Shown here one piece after another: positions 18,472 to 27,094 of a stretch of 64,000 bases of DNA (its first letter is position 1; each line of letters opens with the position of its first letter). Made by a program: the position numbers and the translations under genes. The stretch is taken from the NCBI GenBank assembly GCA_964634885.1, contig CAZWLN010000002.1, positions 186,001 to 250,000 on the forward strand, written 5' to 3'. The notes below the pieces were generated by a model, which was given only the letters and a program-made list of their open reading frames with translations, had not been told where the DNA came from and did not search any database. The DNA is from DAINRZ01 sp964634885 (lineage in GTDB: Bacteria > Bacteroidota > Ignavibacteria > Kapaibacteriales > UBA2268).

Positions 18472-18503
18472 TTGTCAACAGTATTGTGTCATGATTATTT
18501 TTG
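18472..18503 (+). promoter_or_regulatory. candidate Bacteroidota-type promoter of the MFS gene
   Basis: A TTG at 18472-18474 lies 21 bases before TATTTTTG (18496-18503). This fits the -33 TTG / -7 TAnnTTTG pattern of Bacteroidota housekeeping promoters. Transcription would start near 18510, about 30 bases before the MFS start codon. The rest of 18274-18541 is AT-rich with nothing else I can name. Confidence 0.45.
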
Positions 18504-18541
18504 CTATTTTGAAATAAAAATTTAAGTAATAATGGTAGTAT

Positions 18542-19747
18542 ATGGTTGAGAAAAAGCGGGAAGCATACCGGATAATCGTATTCATGGGCGTAATCAGCTT
18601 GTTGGGTGACATTGTCTATGAAGGGGCGCGAAGTGTTAACGGCCCCTACCTCGAGGCCCTCGGCGCCGGCGCCGCAGCCGTAGGTATTATTGCCGGGGCG
18701 GGCGAACTGCTGGGCTACGCAGCGCGTCTTGTTTCCGGATTACTTACCGACAAGACGAAAGCATACTGGTTAATAACGATTGCCGGATACTGTCTTCTGG
18801 TGTCTGTCCCGCTGATCGGCATTGCCGGCAGTTGGCAGGCAGCAGCCTGTTTCATACTTCTGGAGCGCTTCGGCAAAGCTGTACGCAGCCCTTCGAAACA
18901 GACGATACTGTCGCAGGCTACGAAACAGGTAGGTACGGGTTTCGGTTTTGCATTACACGAGATGATGGACCAGTTCGGAGCAATAATCGGGCCTGTCGTT
19001 TACAGCGCCATTTTCTTTGCTGCCGGAGCTGCGAATGTCGGTGTAGGCGACTACAGCAGGGGGTACCTGATGAGCCTCATACCCTTTGCTCTCTTGATGG
19101 GAGTACTGTTTTACTCGTATTTCAGGTTCCGTAACACATGGACTTTCGGTGAATTTGAAAAGAAAGAAAAGCAGTCCGACAAGCTTGACAGGACCTTCTG
19201 GCTTTACAACCTGTTTACATTCCTTACTACATTCGGTTTTGTCAGTTTTCTGCTAATCGGTTACCACCTGAAAGCCCAAAGACTGGTCGGGGATGCATAC
19301 ATTCCCGTCGCATATGCCGTGGCTATGGCTGTTGACGCTGTCGCCGCGCTGATTACCGGCAGGATGTACGACAGATTGAAATTGAAATTTAAGAATGAAA
19401 AGTCGGGATTGAATATTTTGGTAATAATTCCGGTTATATCGGCATTTATACCTGCCCTGGCATTCTCCTGCAGCCTCGTAGCCATCGGCGCCGGTGTTGT
19501 GCTCTGGGGAGTGGTAATGGGCACTCACGAAACCATCATGAAAGCTGCGATTGCCGATATTACCCCGCTGCACAAACGCGGCTCGGGCTACGGCATCTTC
19601 AACACATCATACGGCCTGGCAATGTTCTTCGGCAGTTCGCTTGCAGGACTGCTCTATGACTATTCTCTCACAGTGATGGTAGTGGTTTTTGTCGCAGTGC
19701 AGGTGCTTGCCGTCGGAGGCTATTTCCTGTTAAGGAAATCGATTTGA
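18542..19747 (+). CDS. major facilitator superfamily transporter
   Basis: This 401-residue protein has twelve predicted membrane helices in two halves joined by a charged cytoplasmic loop (EFEKKEKQSDKLDRTF, about residue 200-215). The loop after helix 2 contains RLVSGLLTDKTKAYW, a variant of the MFS motif A. The early stretch LLGDIVYEGARSVNGPYL resembles uncharacterised MFS carriers often annotated as drug or sugar efflux proteins. The substrate cannot be predicted. A short palindromic hairpin (19737-19756, AATCGATT twice) covers the stop codon. The convergent SDR gene ends only 12 bases further on. Confidence 0.85.
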   Translation: MVEKKREAYRIIVFMGVISLLGDIVYEGARSVNGPYLEALGAGAAAVGIIAGAGELLGYAARLVSGLLTDKTKAYWLITIAGYCLLVSVPLIGIAGSWQAAACFILLERFGKAVRSPSKQTILSQATKQVGTGFGFALHEMMDQFGAIIGPVVYSAIFFAAGAANVGVGDYSRGYLMSLIPFALLMGVLFYSYFRFRNTWTFGEFEKKEKQSDKLDRTFWLYNLFTFLTTFGFVSFLLIGYHLKAQRLVGDAYIPVAYAVAMAVDAVAALITGRMYDRLKLKFKNEKSGLNILVIIPVISAFIPALAFSCSLVAIGAGVVLWGVVMGTHETIMKAAIADITPLHKRGSGYGIFNTSYGLAMFFGSSLAGLLYDYSLTVMVVVFVAVQVLAVGGYFLLRKSI

Positions 19748-19759
19748 AAATCGATTGGG

Positions 19760-20677
19760 TCAAAATGGAAATTTCACTCCCGTGAGTTCTTCGGAAATTT
19801 CCCAGAGTCTTGCTGCAATGTCCCGGTCTTTTGTCCGGCGGGCAGGTTCCATCCTCTCGGGATAGCCCCGAATTTTCAGAAATCCGGCGGGCCCGATGTA
19901 GTCACCCGGATTGACATCTTCGGCCAGAGCGGCATACAAGGTCGGAAGTACCCCCATCTTCTGGTCCTGGGCTATCAGGTGGGCCAACCATTCGATTGGC
20001 CCGGAATGGCGCATCAGCCCCGTATCGGACCATCCGGGATGGGAGCTGGCAGCCAGCGGGTTTGCACCTTTGTCCTGAAGCCTTCTGTTCAGTTCGAATG
20101 TAAAATATATGTTGGCAATCTTGCTGTCGCCGTAAGACTTCCATTTGTTGTATCTACTCTTTTCTACGTTCAGGTCCTGGAAATTGAGATTGCCCCACAG
20201 GTGGGCGAAACTGCTGACGTTGACAACCCTGCTGCCCGGCGTCTTCATCATAAGCTCCAGTATCTGCCCCGTCAGGGCAAAATGGCCGAGGTGATTGGTG
20301 CCGAACTGCAGCTCGAAGCCGTCTTTTGTATTGGACCTGGGCGGTATCATCACCCCGGCGTTGTTGATCAGCAGGTCGAGCCGGTTGTAACGGCTCTTGA
20401 ATTCAAGGGCGAAATTCTTTACTGTGCTCAGGTCTGCCAGGTCGATGTACATGACTTCGACATCCGAACCGGGAAATTCTTCTTCTATCTGTTGTTTTGC
20501 CTTTTCGCCTTTGGCGGTGTCCCTGACTGCCATTATCACTTTGGCGTTCTTTGAAGCCAGGACTTTAGCGGCCTCATAGCCTATGCCTCCGGTGGAGCCG
20601 GTTACAACGGCAATCCTGCCTGCCTGGTCTTTAATATTGTTACTGTCCCAAATATATTTACTCACGGGTTTTCCCAT
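19760..20677 (-). CDS. short-chain dehydrogenase/reductase, retinol-dehydrogenase-like
   Basis: This NAD(P)-dependent oxidoreductase has a Rossmann fold. Visible motifs are the cofactor loop TGSTGGIG (26-33), NNAG (105-108), the catalytic Ser in NVSS (155) and the Y-x-x-x-K pair in YGDSK (Tyr182, Lys186). The HPGWSDTGL segment and the long C-terminus fit the retinol-dehydrogenase/WWOX-like branch. The substrate is unknown. I chose ATG at 20677; a TTG at 20692 is in frame and would add five residues, and neither has a clear ribosome-binding site. It lies just downstream of the MBL-fold lipoprotein and probably shares its transcript and TetR control. Confidence 0.9.
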   Translation of the reverse strand: MGKPVSKYIWDSNNIKDQAGRIAVVTGSTGGIGYEAAKVLASKNAKVIMAVRDTAKGEKAKQQIEEEFPGSDVEVMYIDLADLSTVKNFALEFKSRYNRLDLLINNAGVMIPPRSNTKDGFELQFGTNHLGHFALTGQILELMMKTPGSRVVNVSSFAHLWGNLNFQDLNVEKSRYNKWKSYGDSKIANIYFTFELNRRLQDKGANPLAASSHPGWSDTGLMRHSGPIEWLAHLIAQDQKMGVLPTLYAALAEDVNPGDYIGPAGFLKIRGYPERMEPARRTKDRDIAARLWEISEELTGVKFPF

Positions 20678-20698
20678 CGAATTATGAAACAAAACGGT

Positions 20699-21787
20699 TT
20701 ACTTTTTATTGATATATGGTTCCCACCACCTGGGGGCAGGCGTCTGGCTTCCGAAAACTACGGTCTCGCCGACAACCGGCAGTGCAAGGGAGACATTGAG
20801 TGTGTCGGCTTTGGCGGCAACGCGAACGAAAGGGTCATACCATGAATGGAACGCAAGGTTGAATGTGCCGCAGTGAATGGGGTGGAGTATCTTTCCCCGG
20901 AGGTCGAGGTGAGCCTGCACCGTTTCCTCTGGGTACATGTGAATGTGGTGCCAGTCTTCGTTGTAGGCTCCACATTCCATGAATGTCATGTCAAAAGGCC
21001 CGTATTTCTCGCCTATACGGCTGAAACCGTCGGAGTATCCGCCGTCGCCGCTGAAGAATATCCTGTGGTGTCGAGACCTGATTACCCAGGAAGCCCACAA
21101 AGCAGCGTTCCTGTCGGTCAGGCTTCTGCCCGAAAAGTGCTGTGCCGGTGTTGCGGCAATCGTCAGGTTGGAGTCGAGCGGCAGTTCCTCCCACCAGTCC
21201 ATCTCATGTATCTTTTCAGGTGCAATGCCACAGTCCTCGAGTTCACTTCCAACACCCAGGGGGACAATGAACCTCTTTGCCTTGTCCTTCAGAAGCTTAA
21301 GGGAATACTTATTAAGATGGTCGTAGTGATTGTGCGAGACGATGACAACATCGATATCGGGCAGGCTGCGCAGGTCGAGCGGCGTTTTGCCGTTGTAGCG
21401 TGCAGGCCCGAAGAATGAGACTCTCGATTCGAAGACAGGATCGAGCATGATCCTGTATCCGTCGATGTTGACCATCAGCGAGGAATGGCCCAGCCAAGTC
21501 GAATTGAGCTGATTGCTGTTGCTGTCGGTGAACCATTTCAGGTCAACAGGTTTGACAGGCAGCTTACAGGAGGGCTCTCTCTCTTCCTTTACAAACAGGA
21601 ATTTCAGTATTGTAGCTGCGTTGAACTTCATCGGCTTAACATGTTCGTTAACAAAGCTGCCGCGTTTGAAGTTGGGCGATCTTTCTATCCTTGTCTTTCT
21701 TTCCATTTCACTCTTACTGATCGTTGAACATGAACAGGCGCCGATTATTATTGCGGCGGTGACGGCAGTTAATAGTGCTGATCTCAT
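20699..21787 (-). CDS. MBL-fold metallo-hydrolase lipoprotein (UlaG/NAPE-PLD-like)
   Basis: The enzyme binds two metal ions through SHNHYDH (His152, His154, Asp156, His157) plus later ligands in PAQHFSGR, FFSGDGGYS and HPIHCGTF. This arrangement, with TWLGHSSLMVNIDG before it, matches the UlaG-like branch that includes N-acyl-phosphatidylethanolamine phospholipase D, so a phospholipid-type phosphodiester is a reasonable but unproven substrate. The N-terminus is a lipoprotein signal (IIIGACSC, Cys18 or Cys20), which places it in the envelope. It sits between a TetR regulator (32 bases upstream) and an SDR (about 20 bases downstream), forming a likely three-gene operon. Confidence 0.88.
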   Translation of the reverse strand: MRSALLTAVTAAIIIGACSCSTISKSEMERKTRIERSPNFKRGSFVNEHVKPMKFNAATILKFLFVKEEREPSCKLPVKPVDLKWFTDSNSNQLNSTWLGHSSLMVNIDGYRIMLDPVFESRVSFFGPARYNGKTPLDLRSLPDIDVVIVSHNHYDHLNKYSLKLLKDKAKRFIVPLGVGSELEDCGIAPEKIHEMDWWEELPLDSNLTIAATPAQHFSGRSLTDRNAALWASWVIRSRHHRIFFSGDGGYSDGFSRIGEKYGPFDMTFMECGAYNEDWHHIHMYPEETVQAHLDLRGKILHPIHCGTFNLAFHSWYDPFVRVAAKADTLNVSLALPVVGETVVFGSQTPAPRWWEPYINKK

Positions 21788-21819
21788 GCAGTTCCTGTCC
21801 TGATAATTTATAATTTCAT

Positions 21820-22383
21820 CTACATTTTCCCTGGGCCCATTTCTCTGTCGAGGCTGTACTTGGAGCGGATGAACCGGATGAATTCCTTACGTTCGGCCTG
21901 GTCTTCCTTGGCCAAAACAGTGAAGACCGAGCTGAGGATCATCGAAAACAGTTCGGCCTCTGCCTTTGGATTTGTGTAGTTCAATTTCCTGAAAGCATTT
22001 TCCAGGGTATTGTGCATTTTGTGCATCATGCTGCTTTCGTAATAGCGCCGGGCAATCTCCCTGTTCTGGTATTTCAGGGACATCTGCAACTTCCACAATT
22101 CGGCTAGGTCGCGTGTGCAGTACTGGACAAAATCGAGAGCTCTCTGCAATACCGACCGGGGGTCTGTCTCGGTCGCAATGGAGTCTATCTCCTTTCCCAT
22201 CATCAGGATACCTGTTTGGACGATGGCGTCCAACAGTCCTTCCTTGTTGCCGAAGTGCCTGAAGATGAGTCCTTCCGACACGCCTGCTTTCTTTGCGATG
22301 GCGCTGGTGGAAGTGTTTACATAGCCGTTTTCTGCAAACAACTTCAACGCTGTACTGATAATACTTTCTTTCTTTTCAGTCAT
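21820..22383 (-). CDS. TetR/AcrR family transcriptional regulator
   Basis: This 187-residue repressor-type protein has an N-terminal helix-turn-helix (about 20-45) reading NTSTSAIAKKAGVSEGLIFRHFGNKEGLL, with the typical F-x-H-F-x-N-K-E-x-L end. The C-terminal helical domain (50-187) would bind an unknown ligand and dimerise. It heads the TetR-MBL-SDR cluster. A perfect inverted repeat 14 bases before its start codon is a likely operator, which suggests self-repression. Confidence 0.93.
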   Translation of the reverse strand: MTEKKESIISTALKLFAENGYVNTSTSAIAKKAGVSEGLIFRHFGNKEGLLDAIVQTGILMMGKEIDSIATETDPRSVLQRALDFVQYCTRDLAELWKLQMSLKYQNREIARRYYESSMMHKMHNTLENAFRKLNYTNPKAEAELFSMILSSVFTVLAKEDQAERKEFIRFIRSKYSLDREMGPGKM

Positions 22384-22396
22384 AAACTCTCATCAA

Positions 22397-22412
22397 AAGT
22401 GAGCAATCACTT
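22397..22412. promoter_or_regulatory. candidate TetR operator
   Basis: AAGTGA-GCAA-TCACTT is a perfect inverted repeat with six-base arms, placed 14 bases upstream of the tetR start and in the region divergent to the thioredoxin-like gene. The AGTGAnnnnTCACT form is common for TetR-family operators. Binding by this TetR is inference. Confidence 0.6.
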
Positions 22413-22577
22413 ACAAATTAATACGAAAGAGAGGGTAAATTGTTGCAGGGGGCAGAGGAGTACAATATGGAAAATTTTTTTTTGTCCCTTTTTGTCATTT
22501 GATGTGTTATAGATAACAGTAGGCTGTCATTTTTGATAGTAAGTTGTGGAAACTTGATAATAATTGAAAGGATTCCT

Positions 22578-23411
22578 ATGAACAGTAGGTGTAAAAGATT
22601 AGTGGCCGCAGTGGTTCTGCCTTTGCTGCTGGTAATAACTTCCGGCAGCGCTGTAAGCCAGGTGAAGCTCTGTAAACTGAAAGTCGTCGAACCGTCGAAC
22701 GATTCCACTGTCGCGTCAAACCTTGTGTGGGACGAGAACGGAGTGCAGACTTCGATGTTCGAAAAAGCCGGCGACAGGACCATCATCCTCACATTCTGGG
22801 GCAGTTGGTGTGTTTACTGCTACAGGCATCTGCCCGAACTGCAAAAGGCCTTTGATTATTTGCCGAAGGACAGCTATTACTTCCTCAATGTGGCAAGGGA
22901 GAACAATGACAATACCGAACAAATTATCATTAGTATTCTTCAGGACAATGGTGTAACCCATGACAATGTCTGGTATTCGATCAAGGACAAACCGGAGGTC
23001 CAGGCCGATGCATTCTATAATATCGACAAATATACTTCAACGGTGATTATCAGCCCGGACAGGAAAAAAAGAAGTATCATATACAGCGTTATCTATAACA
23101 GCCTGCTGGACTCACTGAAATCAAGCAATCTACTGGGTTGTGAGGATGATCTCTCCGGTGGCCGGCCCTTAAGTCCCAATCCCGTTTCCGGGATGCTTTC
23201 AATTGGTTTAGCGACAGAAGATCAGGGCATTGCAGAGGTGAGGATTTACAATTCGGTTGGTGTGGTAGAGGCCTCGTTCAGCAGGGAAATCACTGCCGGC
23301 GAAAAGTCCCCGATAAACTATGATTGCTCAGGACTGCAATCAGGGGTTTACTTCTATTCAATTGCCCTGAACGGAAAAAACTACCGTGGCCGGTTCCTTA
23401 TCGTCAGATGA
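22578..23411 (+). CDS. secreted thioredoxin-fold protein with T9SS sorting domain
   Basis: The 277-residue protein has a signal peptide (about 1-27, ending AVSQ), a TlpA/thioredoxin-like domain (about 40-175) with the redox motif WCVYC (Cys78, Cys81) after ILTFWGS, and a type A T9SS sorting domain (about 195-277, PLSPNPVSGMLSIG to RFLIVR). I chose ATG 22578 because GAAAGGA lies at 22566-22572; an in-frame ATG at 22533 gives a poor signal peptide. A thiol-disulphide protein sent to the surface could act on disulphides of other T9SS cargo; that is inference. It lies divergent from the tetR operator. Confidence 0.85.
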   Translation: MNSRCKRLVAAVVLPLLLVITSGSAVSQVKLCKLKVVEPSNDSTVASNLVWDENGVQTSMFEKAGDRTIILTFWGSWCVYCYRHLPELQKAFDYLPKDSYYFLNVARENNDNTEQIIISILQDNGVTHDNVWYSIKDKPEVQADAFYNIDKYTSTVIISPDRKKRSIIYSVIYNSLLDSLKSSNLLGCEDDLSGGRPLSPNPVSGMLSIGLATEDQGIAEVRIYNSVGVVEASFSREITAGEKSPINYDCSGLQSGVYFYSIALNGKNYRGRFLIVR

Positions 23412-23554
23412 AATATTTACATTAGTTCTTAATGGCGCATATTTATCTCCGACCGGCAGGTGGAGTCCATCCCGACGCTCCCGTTACGAAGTGAATTGTT
23501 TGTTTATCTTTCGTTCCCACGCCATGAATGACGTGGCTATTGGGAGAGGAAAAA

Positions 23555-23573
23555 AGCCCCGGAGGGGCTGTCT
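23555..23573 (+). terminator. possible hairpin terminator after thioredoxin-like gene
   Basis: AGCCCC (23555-23560) pairs with GGGGCT (23564-23569) over a three-base loop, followed by GTCTTTT. It lies about 145 bases after the stop, and the same AGCCCC/GGGGCT palindrome is part of the local repeat family, so it may be repeat sequence only. A CCACG/CGTGG hairpin occurs just before it (about 23518-23535). Confidence 0.3.
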
Positions 23574-23579
23574 TTTGAA

Positions 23580-23868
23580 CCTGACTTACCAATTAACCCC
23601 ATCCCAACCTTCCCCAAGGGGAAGGGGCAAGAAAGGAAGATGTGTGGGGCGACTTCTTGCTATTAATATGACGCCCCGCTGGGGCTTTCGTTCGGTGCTA
23701 TTAGTATATTCACTAACTTTGCGGGCTTTGCGCCTTTGCGTGAGATATTTCTTGCTTTCTTTACAAACAATGAGTCCAACCACCCCCTGCCCCCTCCTTA
23801 TCCAAGGCGGGGGAAAGCCGCACTACGCCAGCTTCTTCTTACTTTATGAACTTTACAAACTTGACGAA
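23580..23868 (-). repeat. mosaic intergenic repeat, second copy (inverted)
   Basis: Read on the minus strand this repeats the interior of the 10523-10907 element. It has the CCCCC..GGGGG palindrome module (about 23788-23817), the TAAAGAAAGCAAGAAATATC stretch, the CGCAAAGGCGCAAAGCCCGC unit, the AAGCCCCAGCGGGGCGTC hairpin and the CCTTCCCC/GGGGAAGG module. Similarity over about 245 bases is high by eye. It runs almost to the stop codon of the minus-strand gene at 23873. Confidence 0.85.
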
Positions 23869-23872
23869 CTAC

Positions 23873-25660
23873 TCAGTCCGCTTCTTCGCTATTCAGTTTA
23901 TTCAGGCCCACGACAATATCCACTCTTCTTTTCAATTCCTCGGGTATGTCGCTGCGGGTGTCGTCGCCGCTGCCGAAAACAACCCATACGATCCTGTTTG
24001 CCAGTTCCTTGTAATTCTCGTTATCCTCGAGGCGTGCCTGGAAGTACTTCGAAGTGAAGTAAGCCCTGAGTTGGGACAGCAGGTTGTTATTCATCGGGGC
24101 GCCGTTTTCTACTGAAAGGCCGAACTCATCGATGTCGGGACCGAAATACTTTGCGTTCGGAGCAATAACCCTTGGGTCGGTATAGCCTGTAATCCTGATG
24201 AACAGTGTTTCGTCGCCTTTTGTGCACTCCCCTTTGAGCAGCGCCAGCTTCGATTCGAGGAATTCATAGGCGTCGTCGAGTGCCTGTTCGACGATTTTTG
24301 TAAATTTGTCGTATTTCTCGCCGGGATTCTCGATATACCTCTTACCGGGATCGGTCCCGTTGATGTTGTAAGAAAATTTCATTTTCAGGTCTTCGAGGTT
24401 CTCCCCGGTATTAGGCAGATAGTATCCCGAGACGAAGAACGGCACTTTGTAATTCTCGAAGGAGAAAATGTTAAGTTCGTTCCTTACTCCGAAATTCAGT
24501 ATCAGTTTCACTGTCGTCGAATCGGAGCAGGGAGCGTCGAATTTCCTGTCGAAGGTGTTGCCCGGCATACAGTGGTTCGAATACTTCGCAGTGTATGAAT
24601 AGCCGGGTTGTACCTGGAACAGGAAGCTGTTGCCTTCTTCTTCAATGTCCTGTTCGCCAATGAGTTTGCCGTTGCTGTCGAACAGTTCGACTTTGCCGGC
24701 AATCGGCAGGGAAGCTTTTTCTTTGCTTACAACTCCTTCGACATAGACAGGGCCGCAGAGGTCGAAAGCGTATATGTCGTAAGCGCCGCAACCTCCTTCC
24801 CTGTTCGAGGACAGGAGAATTGTATTATTATAGATTGCGGGGCCGCTTTCGTCGAAGACGGTATTAACCGGGAAAGGCATGAGCCTGCCCTGTCCCCAGG
24901 CGCCGTCGCCTTTTGCGGGCCTGGCTCTGACAATATCGTAGCCCGAAGCTTTACTGTATCCTTTGGAAGCAAAATAGAGCGAACCGTCAGGGCCGATACA
25001 GGGGGCGATTTCCTTTTCGGGAGTGTTAATACCCTTGCCTAAGTTTTCCGGTTTTGACCACTTGTTTTCACCTGTTCTGCGGCTGATGTAAAGGTCAGTC
25101 TCGCCTAAGCCGCCCTCCCTGTCCGAAGAAAAGACGATGAAGGTGCCGTCGGGTGAGATTACCGGATGGGACTCGTAATACTGTGAACTGATGCCGTTGT
25201 CCACCAGTTCGGGTTTCGACCATTCGGTGCCGTTCCATACGGAATGGTATATGTCGTTATTCTGTATCCTGCCAGGCGACAGCGCTCCAAAGTATATCTC
25301 AATGTTACCTGTGGACTTATCCTTGTAAAAAGATGGTGAAATGGAGTTCTCAAGGTAGTCCAGGGGCAGCCATGTGTCTTTCTCGGGTGTGTCGAACTCA
25401 CCGTCCTCGAAACTCGACTTGTAAATTCTTTCCTTGCCGCTGTTTTCCTCGCGAACGGAAGTGAAATACAGTGTGTTGCCGAAGAAAACCGGCAGATGGT
25501 CATCGTTACCGGTGTTAAGCTTGTCGCCTAAGTTGCCTGTTGGTGTCCTGTCGGGGCACGGGCTGGCTGTTTTACATGAATGAATGGATGCAATTATGAA
25601 AATCAGGAACAACAATTGTCCCATCCTTAGCATTCCCTTGCTATTTAATGACTTATCCAT
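23873..25660 (-). CDS. PD40-repeat lipoprotein with OmpA-like C-terminal region
   Basis: The 595-residue protein begins with a lipoprotein signal (FIIASIHSC, Cys29 from this start). The first half is a WD40-like PD40 propeller with repeats such as HPVISPDGTFIVFSSDREGG, APCIGPDGSLYFASKG and TILLSSNREGGCGAYDIY. A carboxypeptidase-regulatory-like beta domain follows (about 310-370). The C-terminal 170 residues (FIRITGYTDPR, NNLLSQLRAYFTSKYF, RVDIVVG) resemble an OmpA-type peptidoglycan-binding domain, though weakly. The layout recalls envelope scaffold proteins such as PorE of T9SS; assignment to that system is speculation. An alternative ATG at 25633 gives a shorter signal peptide. Confidence 0.8.
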   Translation of the reverse strand: MDKSLNSKGMLRMGQLLFLIFIIASIHSCKTASPCPDRTPTGNLGDKLNTGNDDHLPVFFGNTLYFTSVREENSGKERIYKSSFEDGEFDTPEKDTWLPLDYLENSISPSFYKDKSTGNIEIYFGALSPGRIQNNDIYHSVWNGTEWSKPELVDNGISSQYYESHPVISPDGTFIVFSSDREGGLGETDLYISRRTGENKWSKPENLGKGINTPEKEIAPCIGPDGSLYFASKGYSKASGYDIVRARPAKGDGAWGQGRLMPFPVNTVFDESGPAIYNNTILLSSNREGGCGAYDIYAFDLCGPVYVEGVVSKEKASLPIAGKVELFDSNGKLIGEQDIEEEGNSFLFQVQPGYSYTAKYSNHCMPGNTFDRKFDAPCSDSTTVKLILNFGVRNELNIFSFENYKVPFFVSGYYLPNTGENLEDLKMKFSYNINGTDPGKRYIENPGEKYDKFTKIVEQALDDAYEFLESKLALLKGECTKGDETLFIRITGYTDPRVIAPNAKYFGPDIDEFGLSVENGAPMNNNLLSQLRAYFTSKYFQARLEDNENYKELANRIVWVVFGSGDDTRSDIPEELKRRVDIVVGLNKLNSEEAD

Positions 25661-25773
25661 CGTATAGTATTTTATTATTTTTTTAAATACAACTTAATTA
25701 ATAATTTTGTATTATTAAAAAGTTTTATTTTTCGTAATTATCGGATGCAGCGCCGAAAAATTAAGGGAAGAAA

Positions 25774-26880
25774 ATGAAAAGAGCTACATTTGTCGAAATT
25801 GACACAAACAATTTGCGGCATAATATCAAAAAAATACAGCAGTCAATCGGTACGTCGAAGGTACTTGCTGTAGTGAAAGCCAATTGCTATGGCCACGGCA
25901 TCGATAAGATACCCAAAATCCTGCAGGAGGAAGGTGTTGACTTCTATGCTGTTGCTTTTGCGGACGAAGCCATTCCTTTACGCGAAGCAGGCATCGACTC
26001 GCCCATTCTGGTACTTGTTCCCGGCAACTCCATCGACGCAGAGCTTTTCTGCAATTACAACCTGCATGCCCTTGCCAGTTCACCTGAATTTATGCATACA
26101 TTGTCCAAACAGGCAGCTTTACACAACCAGGTCATCAGCGTTCATCTCAATGTCGATACCGGTATGAACCGAGACGGTGTGCCACTGAACCAGGTAATGG
26201 AATTCTACGAATACGTCAGGTCACTGAAGAACCTGGAAATCGTAGGTATCTGTACTCATTTCTCCTCATCGCAGTCCGACATGGAATTCAGCCGACAGCA
26301 GATCGGCCTGTTCAATGAAATCACCGAAAAACTGCAAGCCGCCGGATGCAATTTCAGGTATATACATATTGCCAACTCAGCCGGTTTCATTAACTTCCCG
26401 GATGCACGTTTCAATTACATCCGCCCGGGAATATCGATGTACGGCGTCCTGCCTGCCGACTATCTCTATGAAAAAATTGATCTTAAGCCTGTGCTCTCCC
26501 TCAAGACCAAGATTAATTTCATCAAGAAGATAGGCGTTGGCGAGTCTGTCGGCTATGACAGGATGTTCAAGGCAGTGAAACCCACAACTGTCGCAACGAT
26601 TCCTGTCGGATACGGCGACGGCTATTTCAAGTCGTTACAGGGCAAGGCCGACTGCCTCATCAGGGGTAAGCGCTTCCCGCTGATCGGCACGGTTTGCATG
26701 GACCAGTGCATGATCATGATCGGCGACGACGAATCGGTACAATATGGGGACGAGGTTGTTCTCATCGGCGCCCAGGGAGACGACTACATCAGCATCGACG
26801 AGCTGGCAGAAAAAGCCGGGACGATACCTTACGAGATCATGACGAACCTGAACTCGAGATTGCCGAGGAAGTATATTTAA
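25774..26880 (+). CDS. alr: alanine racemase
   Basis: This PLP enzyme converts L- to D-alanine for peptidoglycan. Signatures are the PLP lysine Lys35 in AVVKANCYGHG, the second catalytic base Tyr261 in SVGYDRMF, and the substrate-binding region HLNVDTGMNRDGV. The C-terminal beta domain carries VCMDQCMIMIG and DEVVLIG. The 368-residue length is normal, and a ribosome-binding site AAGGGAAG lies at 25763-25770. It is a single gene on this strand, divergent from the PD40 lipoprotein. Confidence 0.97.
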   Translation: MKRATFVEIDTNNLRHNIKKIQQSIGTSKVLAVVKANCYGHGIDKIPKILQEEGVDFYAVAFADEAIPLREAGIDSPILVLVPGNSIDAELFCNYNLHALASSPEFMHTLSKQAALHNQVISVHLNVDTGMNRDGVPLNQVMEFYEYVRSLKNLEIVGICTHFSSSQSDMEFSRQQIGLFNEITEKLQAAGCNFRYIHIANSAGFINFPDARFNYIRPGISMYGVLPADYLYEKIDLKPVLSLKTKINFIKKIGVGESVGYDRMFKAVKPTTVATIPVGYGDGYFKSLQGKADCLIRGKRFPLIGTVCMDQCMIMIGDDESVQYGDEVVLIGAQGDDYISIDELAEKAGTIPYEIMTNLNSRLPRKYI

Positions 26881-27094
26881 GAGCATCGGGAATTGATGTG
26901 AATATTTCCGTCAGATTCCTGACTAAATGTTTTCCAGACAAATACAAAATGGCAGCTTTTTGTAGCGGATGCATTTTTAATTATAATCAATTTGTCAAAG
27001 ATTTGTAAAATATTTATTTCCTGTTGGAATTGATAAATTAATTTGCTAATTTTTCTTTGAAAATTAATTATTTTTAATTAATAGGAAATATTGT

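Noticed and set aside
23386..24057. 223-codon open frame on the plus strand
   Set aside because: It runs through the palindromic repeat and into the reverse of the PD40 lipoprotein gene; its sequence is translated repeat.
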